Shown: positions 37,601 to 44,071 of the stretch, piece by piece
How positions within the stretch are numbered: the first letter of the stretch is position 1
Layout: each line of letters opens with the position of its first letter
Source: DVEG01 sp964405435
GTDB lineage: Bacteria; Cyanobacteriota; Cyanobacteriia; Cyanobacteriales; Oscillatoriaceae
NCBI GenBank assembly: GCA_964405435.1
Contig: CAYOOD010000033.1
Location: 4,678-68,677, forward strand
Direction of reading: 5' to 3'
Length of the DNA stretch: 64,000 nt
The notes under the pieces: model-generated
Seen by the model: only the letters and a program-made list of their open reading frames with translations
Databases searched by the model: none
What the model was told of the DNA's origin: nothing
Made by a program: the position numbers and the translations under genes

Positions 37601-40600
37601 GAAAAGTGGCCAGCGCTCGAGCGGCAGCACTTGGTGAGACAGGGATTCGCGAATTGCCTCGAGTTGAGAATTCACCGCCTCTGGAGTTTGCCCGCGCAAA
37701 TCCAACACTGGAATTTCATAAGCCGGCACTTTTTCCAAAATTTGCTGCTGCCCGTCTGGATGGACGATCGCGCGCAGCATGTCGTGGCGTTCAACCAATC
37801 GCTGCCACGCGAGGCTAAACCGCTCTAAATCCAAATCGCCTTCAAGTTCTACATAGCCGTGAATGGCGACATTTCCCATTTCAAAAAAGCTATTTCTGCC
37901 AATCCAGTACGCCTGCTGCATTTCATTGAGGGGGAAAGGCTGGTAGCGGTTGTGAGGATCGGGGGCGATCGCGGGGAGTTGCGCGAGGGTGCGGGGTTCT
38001 AGCGCTTGCTGCGCTTTAGCTCGCGCGATCGCCTCTGCCAAACTTTCCACCGTCGGAGATTGAAACAAACTGCGCAGCGGCAACTCTACCTGAAATGTTT
38101 CTCGCACTTTAGCGACGAGTTGCGCTGCTAGCAGGGAATGCCCTCCCAGCTCGAAGAAATTAGCGCGAATTCCGATTTGTTTGATGCCGAGAACCTGACT
38201 CCAAATTTCAGCGAGTAACTCTTCTTCCAGAGTGCGCGGTGCAAGAGCGGCGTTTAATGGGAAGTTTTCTGTATCGGGCGCAGGAAGTGCCTTGCGGTCT
38301 ACTTTTCCATTCGGCGTCAGCGGCAGCGCCTCCAGCAGCACAAAAGCCGACGGCAGCATATATTCCGGTAGCTTTTCCTTCAGGAAAGCGCGCAATTCAT
38401 TCGGGGCGATCGCGCCCTCTTGGCTGAGGACTGCATAAGCCACTAAACATTTATTTCCCGGTTCATCTTCTCGAAGCACAACGACAGCTTCTCGCAACGC
38501 GGGGTGCTGGCTTAGTGCCGCCTCAACCTCGCCGAGTTCGATGCGGAAGCCCCGCACCTTGACTTGATTGTCAAAGCGCCCGAGAAATTCAATATTGCCA
38601 TCCGGCAAATAGCGAGCGCGATCGCCCGTTTTGTAAAGCCGCGCTTCCGGCTCCTGACTGAATGGATGGCGAATAAACGCTCGTGCAGTTAAATCAGGGC
38701 GGTTGAAATACCCCCGCGCCAATCCGTCGCCCCCAATATACAATTCGCCGGGGACGCCAATGGGTACTGGCTGCAATTGCGAATCCAGAATATAAACTTC
38801 GGTGTTGCTAATAGGACGACCGATGGGAACAGTTTTGCCAATTTGACTGGCATCGGTTATCGAATAGCAGCAGGTAAATGTTGTATTTTCAGTGGGGCCA
38901 TAACCATTGATGAGGCGGCATTTCTTGGCTTCTCGCAACAGTTTTAAGACGTGAGGAACTGATAAAACATCGCCCCCCGCGAGGAGTTGGCGCACCTGTT
39001 TTAAATCCTCTAGCTGTTCGTCTGCCATCAGGTGAAATAAACCAGCGGTCAGCCACAGCGTTGTTATTTTATTTTGCCGAATAGCCCGCCCCAATTCTTG
39101 CAAAGAGGGCGTCTGGGGAGGCATGACAACTAATCGCGCCCCGTTCAAAAGACTGCCCCAAATCTCAAAAGTTGCCGCATCAAAGGAAATGGGAGCGAGT
39201 TGCAGGAAGACTTCTTCCGCGCTCAAATTCGCATAATTACTTGCTTTGACTAACCGCACGACGCCGCGCTGCGTAACGCTTACACCTTTGGGCTTTCCAG
39301 TCGAGCCAGAGGTGTACATTATATAAGCCAGATTGCTAGAAGTGACGAGCGGCGCGGGGTTTTCTTCACTCTGCTGCGCGATAATTTCCCAATCTGAATC
39401 CAAGCAAACGAGATGCGCCTGATGTGCGGGAAGGGACTCGACTAAATGCGCTTGAGTCAGCAGCACGGGCACTTGAGTTTCTTCTAATATGAAGCTCAAG
39501 CGCTCTTTGGGATAAGTCGGATCGATCGGAACGTAAGCGCCGCCCGCTTTGAGAATGCCGAGCAAACCGACAATCGCGTCGAGCGTTAGCGAAGCTCCTC
39601 GCGATAGCGAGGCTCGCTCCGTACAAATCCCCACCAAAATTTCTGGCTTCACGCCGAGTTTTTGCAGGTAATGCGCGACTTGATTCGCTTTTTGGTTTAG
39701 CTCCTGATAGGTGAGCTGTTGGTTTTCAAACACCACCGCCACGGCATCCGGTGTTTGCTCTGCCTGCGCTTCAAATAACTGGTGAATGGTGGAATCTCTC
39801 GGATAATCGACTTGGGTGTTATTCCACTCGACAAGCAGTTGATGCCGTTCGCGATCGCTCAGCAATGGCAACTCTGAAATGCGCTTGTCAGCATTGGCGA
39901 TAATTCCTGCCAGCAAAATTTGAAAATGCTCGTGCATCCGCGCGATCGTGCTGGGCTGGAATAGGTTGGTGCTGTACTCCCAGGTTGCCGTCAGCCCCCG
40001 CTCGGTTTCTTCCAAAAACAGGGTTAAGTCAAAGTTAGCGGTTTCCGTATCAATTTCACTGAAATTTAAAGTCAGCCCTGGCAGCTCCAGAGTCTGCGTC
40101 AAGCCGTTTTGCAAGGCAAACGCCACTTGAAACAGCGGCGAGTAGCTCAAATCTCGCTCCGGCTGTAACTCTTCAACCAGTTTCTCAAACGGTACATCTT
40201 GATGCGCGTAAGCGCCTAATGCCACGTCTCGCACTCGACTGAGCAGCTCTCGAAAAGTCGGATTTCCATTTAAGTCAGATCGCAGCACTAAAGTATTGAC
40301 AAAAAATCCAATTAGTGATTCTATTTCGCTGCGATTGCGGTTGGCGATGGGAGAGCCAACTAAAATATCTGTCTGCCCCGTGTAGCGGTAAAGCAGCGTC
40401 TTGAATGCTGCCAGCAATGTCATAAATAGGGTGGCTTTCTCTTGCTGGCTAAATTCCGCCAGCGCCACGCTCAAATCTTTGGGCAGCGTCCAAGTTTGCC
40501 GCGCACCCTGAAACGTTTGAACGGCGGGGCGGGAAAAGTCTGTGGGTAAATTGAGAATCGGCAAATTGCCGCTTAGCTGCTGCTTCCAGTAAGCGAGTTG

Positions 40601-43273
40601 AGTCTCTAATATTTCTCCCTGCAACTGCTGCCCCTGCCAGGAGGCAAAATCGGCGTATTGAATTGGCAGCGGGGGTAGTGCGGCTAATTTATCAGCAGAA
40701 AAAGCTTGATAAATTGCCGACAATTCCCGTAGAAATACGCCCAATGACCACCCATCAAAGACGATGTGGTGTGCGGATAGAATTAAAATGTGTTCGGTTT
40801 CGCCGAGGCGCAGCAGTTTGGCACGCAGCAGATTTGGTTGAGTTAAATCAAAGGGCGATCGCGCTTCTTCCGCCGACAGCTTTTCTACTTCTGCCTCGCG
40901 TTCGGAAGGAGAGCGATCGCTCAAATCTATCAGCGGCATTTGGAAATCGCCCGCAGCCGCCACAACCTGGATCGGTTGCCCTTCCACAGCAGCAAATGCA
41001 GTTCTTAAAACTTCGTGTCGATCGATAATTCTCTCAATACTGTGTCTGAGTGCTTCTGCATTGAGTTGCCCCGTCAGCCGCAAGGCACCGCAGAGGTTGT
41101 AGAAGGGATTTCCCGGTTCCAATTGGTCGAAAAACCACAAGCGCTCTTGGGCAAAAGATAGGGGGAGGTTTTGAGTGCGAGAAACTGGCTGAATGGGCGC
41201 GATCGCAGGCGCTTCTGCCAAGTTATCTAAAATTTTCGCCGCCAGTTTAGCGAGGGTTACTTCCTGAAAAAGATATTCAATTGATAAAGCCACTTTCAGG
41301 TCGGATTCAACCTGATTTTTAAATTCAATAAGCGTCAGCGAATCGAAACCCAAATCGCTGAACATCTGTGGCGCTTTCACTGGCAAAGCACTGACTTTCA
41401 GCACCCCCGCTACCTGCTGCTGCAAATAAGCCTCTAACCGTGCCTGCCGTTCGTCTAGCTCTGCTGCCAGCAGAATTTCTCGCGTGATTCGACTTTCAAT
41501 TTCAACAAAATCGGATAACTCTAATACGCTACTCGCGACAACTTCTAAGTTGCCAGCGAGAAACTCGGCGCGGGCGGCGCGACGCTGAATTTTGCCGCTG
41601 GTGGTTTTGGGAATGCTTCCGGGCTTAATCAGCACCACGGCATAAACTTGCACCTCATATTCTTCAGCGATGCTGGAACGGATGGCGCTGATTATTTCCT
41701 CGGCATTTTCCGGGGCTTTGCGAGATTCTAATTCTTGGGCGATCGCGATCTGTTCTTCGCCTGCGACTTCCACCGAGAATGCCGCGCTAGCTCCCAGCCG
41801 CAAAGCCGGGTGGCTGCGCTCTGCCGTTCTTTCTATATCTTGAGGGTAAAGATTGCGCCCTCGGACGATAATTAAATCTTTGAGCCGCCCTGTAATAAAC
41901 AGTTCCCCCTCGCGCAAAAAGCCTAAATCGCCGGTTCGCAAAAATGGCCCCTCGCCCGTATCGGAAAGATAAGCTCGGAAGGTTTTTTCTGTCTCTTCTG
42001 GGCGATTCCAATAACCTCGCGCTACTGTTTCGCCAGCTACCCAAATTTCTCCGACTTCGTGGGGCTGGCACTGCGTCAGAGAGTGGGGATTGGCAATAAC
42101 GACTTTCGTGCCAAATTCGGGGAAGCCGCAGCCAACCAAGGTTCGCACTTCGCGATCGCTTTCCGCAACTTCGGCAATGCGATTATTTTCCAGCGCCCCA
42201 GCGTCAACGGGCAAGAAACCCGGCGCGTCAGCGCTGCGAACTGTGGCAATTTTTAGCGTGGCTTCTGCCATGCCGTAAGCGGGACAAAAGGCATCGGCGC
42301 GGAACCCGCAGGGTTCAAAAGCTTTGGCAAACCGTTCTAGGGTTTCTTTGTTGATGGGTTCTGCGCCGTTATACGCCACGCGCCAACTGCTCAAATCGAG
42401 CATTTTTTGGCGATCGCCTGCGATTTTGCTGGCTTTGCTGGCGCATAAATCGTAAGCAAAATTTGGCCCGCCGCTGTGGGTGGCTTTGTAGCGCGAAATC
42501 GCTTCCAGCCAGCACGTCGGGCGCTGAATAAACGCGGCTGGCGGCATGAAGTAGCAGGGAATTCCCAGATACAGGGGTTTGAGCAATCCGTCAATTAACC
42601 CCATATCGTGAAAGTGGGGCAGCCACGTCACGGCAACGCTCTTGGAATCGTGAGAAAAGCCTCGGTGAATGTATTCAATGTTGTACAAAACATTCGCGTG
42701 GCTCACCATCACGCCTTTAGGGGTGGAGGTTGAGCCGGAAGTGTACTGCAGGTAAGCCACTTCGTTCGGATCGATAGATGGCTGCTGCCACTCTTGAGCG
42801 TTACCAGTCAGCGTCTCTGCTGCCAGCCAGCGCAGGGCTTTGAGTTCCGGCGCTTGCTCGCACAGTTGCTCTAAATTTTCCAGGTGTCGCGCGGGAGCGA
42901 TCGCAACGGTTGCGCCTGCATCTTGGGCGATCGCGCTTATTTTCGCTAAATTCCGTTTCAGCTTCGGCGGATAGAGGGGAACGGCGATAACTTTGGCGTA
43001 CAAGCATCCGAAAAAGGCGGCGAGATACTCCAATCCCGGCGGGAATAGCAGTAAGGCGCGTTCGCCGCTGGCACCCAACGCCTGAAGCCGCGCAGCCTGC
43101 GATCGGGCGATCGCATCTAACTCTCGATAAGTTAAACTGCCTGCTTCTGTTTCTCCATCTGACAGAAACGTATATTTCTGCTCGGGTTGGTGTAGGGCTC
43201 TGTTTTGCAGCAGCTCTACTAAAGTGGCACAACTTTGGGTGAGTTGATTTCCCTTACGGCTATCGTCACTCAT
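34634..43273 (-). CDS. loading NRPS: FAAL-ACP-C-A(Val)-T-Cy-A-T
   Basis: 2879 residues. Residues 1 to about 590 are a fatty-acyl-AMP ligase (LQYTSGSTSTPKGVMVSH, TWLPHFHDMGLIDG) that loads a fatty acid on the ACP (GFDSL, Ser645). C1 is intact (H835-H-I-V-F-D-G). A1 reads DAFWLGGTFK (Asp 1365), a valine code; T1 Ser is 1713. Next comes a heterocyclisation domain with D1918-x4-D1923-x2-S1926 and LNEMQQAYWIGRN, which both condenses and cyclises a Cys, Ser or Thr. A2 reads DMYNFGVLWK (Asp 2442), near the Cys code DLYNLSLIWK but with Gly for Ser in the sixth place. T2 Ser is 2792. No oxidase domain is seen, so an oxazoline or thiazoline rather than an oxazole is expected. The first gene of the operon starts the lipopeptide. 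Confidence 0.93.
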   Translation of the reverse strand: MSDDSRKGNQLTQSCATLVELLQNRALHQPEQKYTFLSDGETEAGSLTYRELDAIARSQAARLQALGASGERALLLFPPGLEYLAAFFGCLYAKVIAVPLYPPKLKRNLAKISAIAQDAGATVAIAPARHLENLEQLCEQAPELKALRWLAAETLTGNAQEWQQPSIDPNEVAYLQYTSGSTSTPKGVMVSHANVLYNIEYIHRGFSHDSKSVAVTWLPHFHDMGLIDGLLKPLYLGIPCYFMPPAAFIQRPTCWLEAISRYKATHSGGPNFAYDLCASKASKIAGDRQKMLDLSSWRVAYNGAEPINKETLERFAKAFEPCGFRADAFCPAYGMAEATLKIATVRSADAPGFLPVDAGALENNRIAEVAESDREVRTLVGCGFPEFGTKVVIANPHSLTQCQPHEVGEIWVAGETVARGYWNRPEETEKTFRAYLSDTGEGPFLRTGDLGFLREGELFITGRLKDLIIVRGRNLYPQDIERTAERSHPALRLGASAAFSVEVAGEEQIAIAQELESRKAPENAEEIISAIRSSIAEEYEVQVYAVVLIKPGSIPKTTSGKIQRRAARAEFLAGNLEVVASSVLELSDFVEIESRITREILLAAELDERQARLEAYLQQQVAGVLKVSALPVKAPQMFSDLGFDSLTLIEFKNQVESDLKVALSIEYLFQEVTLAKLAAKILDNLAEAPAIAPIQPVSRTQNLPLSFAQERLWFFDQLEPGNPFYNLCGALRLTGQLNAEALRHSIERIIDRHEVLRTAFAAVEGQPIQVVAAAGDFQMPLIDLSDRSPSEREAEVEKLSAEEARSPFDLTQPNLLRAKLLRLGETEHILILSAHHIVFDGWSLGVFLRELSAIYQAFSADKLAALPPLPIQYADFASWQGQQLQGEILETQLAYWKQQLSGNLPILNLPTDFSRPAVQTFQGARQTWTLPKDLSVALAEFSQQEKATLFMTLLAAFKTLLYRYTGQTDILVGSPIANRNRSEIESLIGFFVNTLVLRSDLNGNPTFRELLSRVRDVALGAYAHQDVPFEKLVEELQPERDLSYSPLFQVAFALQNGLTQTLELPGLTLNFSEIDTETANFDLTLFLEETERGLTATWEYSTNLFQPSTIARMHEHFQILLAGIIANADKRISELPLLSDRERHQLLVEWNNTQVDYPRDSTIHQLFEAQAEQTPDAVAVVFENQQLTYQELNQKANQVAHYLQKLGVKPEILVGICTERASLSRGASLTLDAIVGLLGILKAGGAYVPIDPTYPKERLSFILEETQVPVLLTQAHLVESLPAHQAHLVCLDSDWEIIAQQSEENPAPLVTSSNLAYIMYTSGSTGKPKGVSVTQRGVVRLVKASNYANLSAEEVFLQLAPISFDAATFEIWGSLLNGARLVVMPPQTPSLQELGRAIRQNKITTLWLTAGLFHLMADEQLEDLKQVRQLLAGGDVLSVPHVLKLLREAKKCRLINGYGPTENTTFTCCYSITDASQIGKTVPIGRPISNTEVYILDSQLQPVPIGVPGELYIGGDGLARGYFNRPDLTARAFIRHPFSQEPEARLYKTGDRARYLPDGNIEFLGRFDNQVKVRGFRIELGEVEAALSQHPALREAVVVLREDEPGNKCLVAYAVLSQEGAIAPNELRAFLKEKLPEYMLPSAFVLLEALPLTPNGKVDRKALPAPDTENFPLNAALAPRTLEEELLAEIWSQVLGIKQIGIRANFFELGGHSLLAAQLVAKVRETFQVELPLRSLFQSPTVESLAEAIARAKAQQALEPRTLAQLPAIAPDPHNRYQPFPLNEMQQAYWIGRNSFFEMGNVAIHGYVELEGDLDLERFSLAWQRLVERHDMLRAIVHPDGQQQILEKVPAYEIPVLDLRGQTPEAVNSQLEAIRESLSHQVLPLERWPLFEIRASQIGVKQSYPEGNRCIRLHVSIDALCIDGWSYQILFRDLVTFYRNPNAAIAPLQLSFRDCVLAAIALQDSPFFQQSLEYWQNRLATLPPAPELPLAKHPSSLTQPRFKRWSYQLEPETWKKLKARAARAALSPTGVLLAAYAEVLSLWSKSPRFTLNVPRFNRLPLHPQVNEIIGEFASFTLLEVDNSRRESFEVRAKRLTEQLWQDLEYQYVSGVRVLRELAQLHRMTSAAPMPVVFTTNPQNNPGQSDSSILGAIAEIAEVVYVVGQTPQVWIDNQYSEAGGTLILNWDAVEELFPQGLIDDMFDAYCRLLDRLATEEEAWQEETRQLLPPAQLQQRAAASGIEAPIPDALLHELFAQQVAERLQQAAVITPTRAFTYEELYRRSNQVAHRLRRLGARPNQLVAVVMEKGWEQIVAVLGILTSGAAYLPVDAALPKERLWYLLENGEVQVVLTQSCLNQRLEWPENVRRICLDTEELAAESGEALESVQQPEDLAYVIYTSGSTGLPKGVAIAHRGVANAIAHTNRVFNVDARDRAIAVTALHHDMSVYDIFGILAAGGAIVIPDAANRLNPAHWAELMLKERVTIWNSVPPMMEMLLDYAAGRSEVLPDCLRWAFLGGDWIPVTLPERLNAIVKKCRVVSVGGPTETTLWNIWYPVETVDPSWKSIPYGKAIANTRYYILNERLEDCPVWVPGEMCCAGVGLTKGYWRNEEKTRASFLTHPVTGDRLYRTGDLGRFLPDGNIEFLGREDFRLKIRGYRIEAGEIEAALNQHPAVKASVVAAFGENHSQKRLVAYVVPEPGTAPETCELRKFLSEKLPDYMLPSVFIMLEALPLSANGKVDRKALPAPDAAFLPKTFVAPCTPVEKVLAGIWAEILGVEKIGIHDNFFLDLGGHSLLATQIISAVRDTFGVELPLRAFFESPTASEQAAALVENPAQREKVENTAQLLLSLAELSDEEVERMLEEKTSLRDRELAIASPSPY
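39589..39617. repeat. palindromic insert inside the A1 coding region
   Basis: The core CCTCGC-GATA-GCGAGG hairpin with flanks adds about nine residues in frame. A1 reads TERASLSRGASLTLDAIVG where the other A domains read TERSLEAI or similar. The insert sits in a loop before the A3 region and keeps the frame open. It looks like a small palindromic repeat that has entered the gene. Confidence 0.6.
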
Positions 43274-43550
43274 GGATTTCTCTTAACCTAAAAGTCTTGT
43301 TTGCAGTACGCCCAGCGGCTCCGTCAAATTCTTTCGCTTCGGACGTCCAGCGTCTCCTATCCGCGCCGTTTACGCCTTCAGTCCGAGTATTAACGCTTTG
43401 TAGCGCTTGCGAGCGCTTTCCTTTACCTCTTGCTGCCGATCGCGATAGCGCCTGTAAATCAGCGCTCCGGGGCGATTTCCAGTCCCAGCCAGCGAGGGAT
43501 GCCAGCTCTAAGGGCTTTGCAGCTCTCGACTTCAACCACACTATCGTAGC

Positions 43551-43565
43551 TGCTAGTTATTCTCA
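43551..43565. promoter_or_regulatory. Fur-box-like site
   Basis: TGCTAGTTATTCTCA matches the 7-1-7 Fur pattern TGAGAATnATTCTCA at 11 of 14 positions, with a perfect right half. It lies about 280 bases upstream of the NRPS start codon, in the region where promoters for the siderophore operon would be expected. Found by eye; not statistically tested. Confidence 0.4.
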
Positions 43566-43607
43566 ATAATAGTTTAGAAACTTTGTTGGTTAGCGTCATT
43601 ACCTATA

Positions 43608-43621
43608 TGAAAATCTTTTCA
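43608..43621. promoter_or_regulatory. inverted repeat TGAAAA-TC-TTTTCA, possible Fur site
   Basis: Perfect 6-base arms are separated by 2 bases. The right part AATCTTTTCA recurs exactly at 55111-55120 and 55182-55191, in the divergent tonB/exbB promoter region. This suggests a shared regulator site for siderophore synthesis and uptake. Confidence 0.4.
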
Positions 43622-43728
43622 GACTCTTGCGCTAGCGTTTGGGGCGATCGCGGGAAAAAGCCCGCTAATTGGGCTTTATATGGAAATCATCTCCTTGACA
43701 AGAGGGGTGACGCCCCTCCCCTTAAAGA

Positions 43729-43743
43729 TGACATAAATTTTCA
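43729..43743. promoter_or_regulatory. weak Fur-box-like site
   Basis: TGACATAAATTTTCA matches TGAGAATnATTCTCA at 10 of 14 positions. It lies on the receptor side of the divergent region, about 330 bases before the receptor start. Confidence 0.3.
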
Positions 43744-44012
43744 TTAAGCGAGTATTGACAGGTGCAATCGCTCTGTTATCTAATTAAGACTCTTTCTCAT
43801 TAAGAGGTTAGCGGCTAGCTCTTCTAACCGAGGAACGCGCCAATCCGGGCAGCTTTTAGAGACTGCCAAGAGCCGCGCGCGTCTTCGGGTGCCTCCTGAA
43901 TTCCCAGACAAAGCCTGCCAGCGACGGGAGAATCACTCCGCGCCAAAAAACAGGGCTGTATCTTTCGCGGGTTGTGGAGCAAGAGGAGAGCAGGAACGCT
44001 GCAAGAGATCCT

Positions 44013-44026
44013 GTTGCGCAAGCAAC
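44013..44026 (+). promoter_or_regulatory. small leader hairpin with GCAA loop before the receptor gene
   Basis: GTTGC-GCAA-GCAAC forms a perfect 5-base stem with a GNRA tetraloop about 45 bases before the receptor start codon. It could influence translation. No known riboswitch consensus was recognised around it. Confidence 0.3.
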
Positions 44027-44071
44027 GCCAACCACACATCCGAAATTCCATCAATTGTTGATTAAAGAGTA

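Larger units (their letters stand above)
43274..44071. promoter_or_regulatory. divergent regulatory region between the NRPS operon and the TonB receptor
   Basis: About 800 bases with no convincing gene. The left third, the likely NRPS leader, contains AGCGCT-TGCG-AGCGCT (43412-43427) and other short palindromes. The middle is AT-richer and holds three Fur-box-like sites, listed separately. The right third is GC-rich and may be a structured leader of the receptor mRNA, ending with a small hairpin. Open frames here (for example 43266-43541 and 43824-44054 on the minus strand) show no family resemblance. Promoter boxes could not be fixed with confidence. Confidence 0.6.

Noticed and set aside
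34634..43273. Microcystin- or anabaenopeptin-type cluster
   Set aside because: No PKS, no ureido-forming or Adda genes and no thioesterase. OHAsp hydroxylases, a Cy domain and a TonB receptor point to a siderophore.
43266..43541. Small open frames in the NRPS leader
   Set aside because: One overlaps the NRPS start out of frame, and none shows family motifs or a ribosome site.
43800..44060. Possible cobalamin-type or other riboswitch before the receptor
   Set aside because: GC-rich and partly self-complementary, but the conserved B12-box pattern could not be matched; kept only as a possible structured leader.
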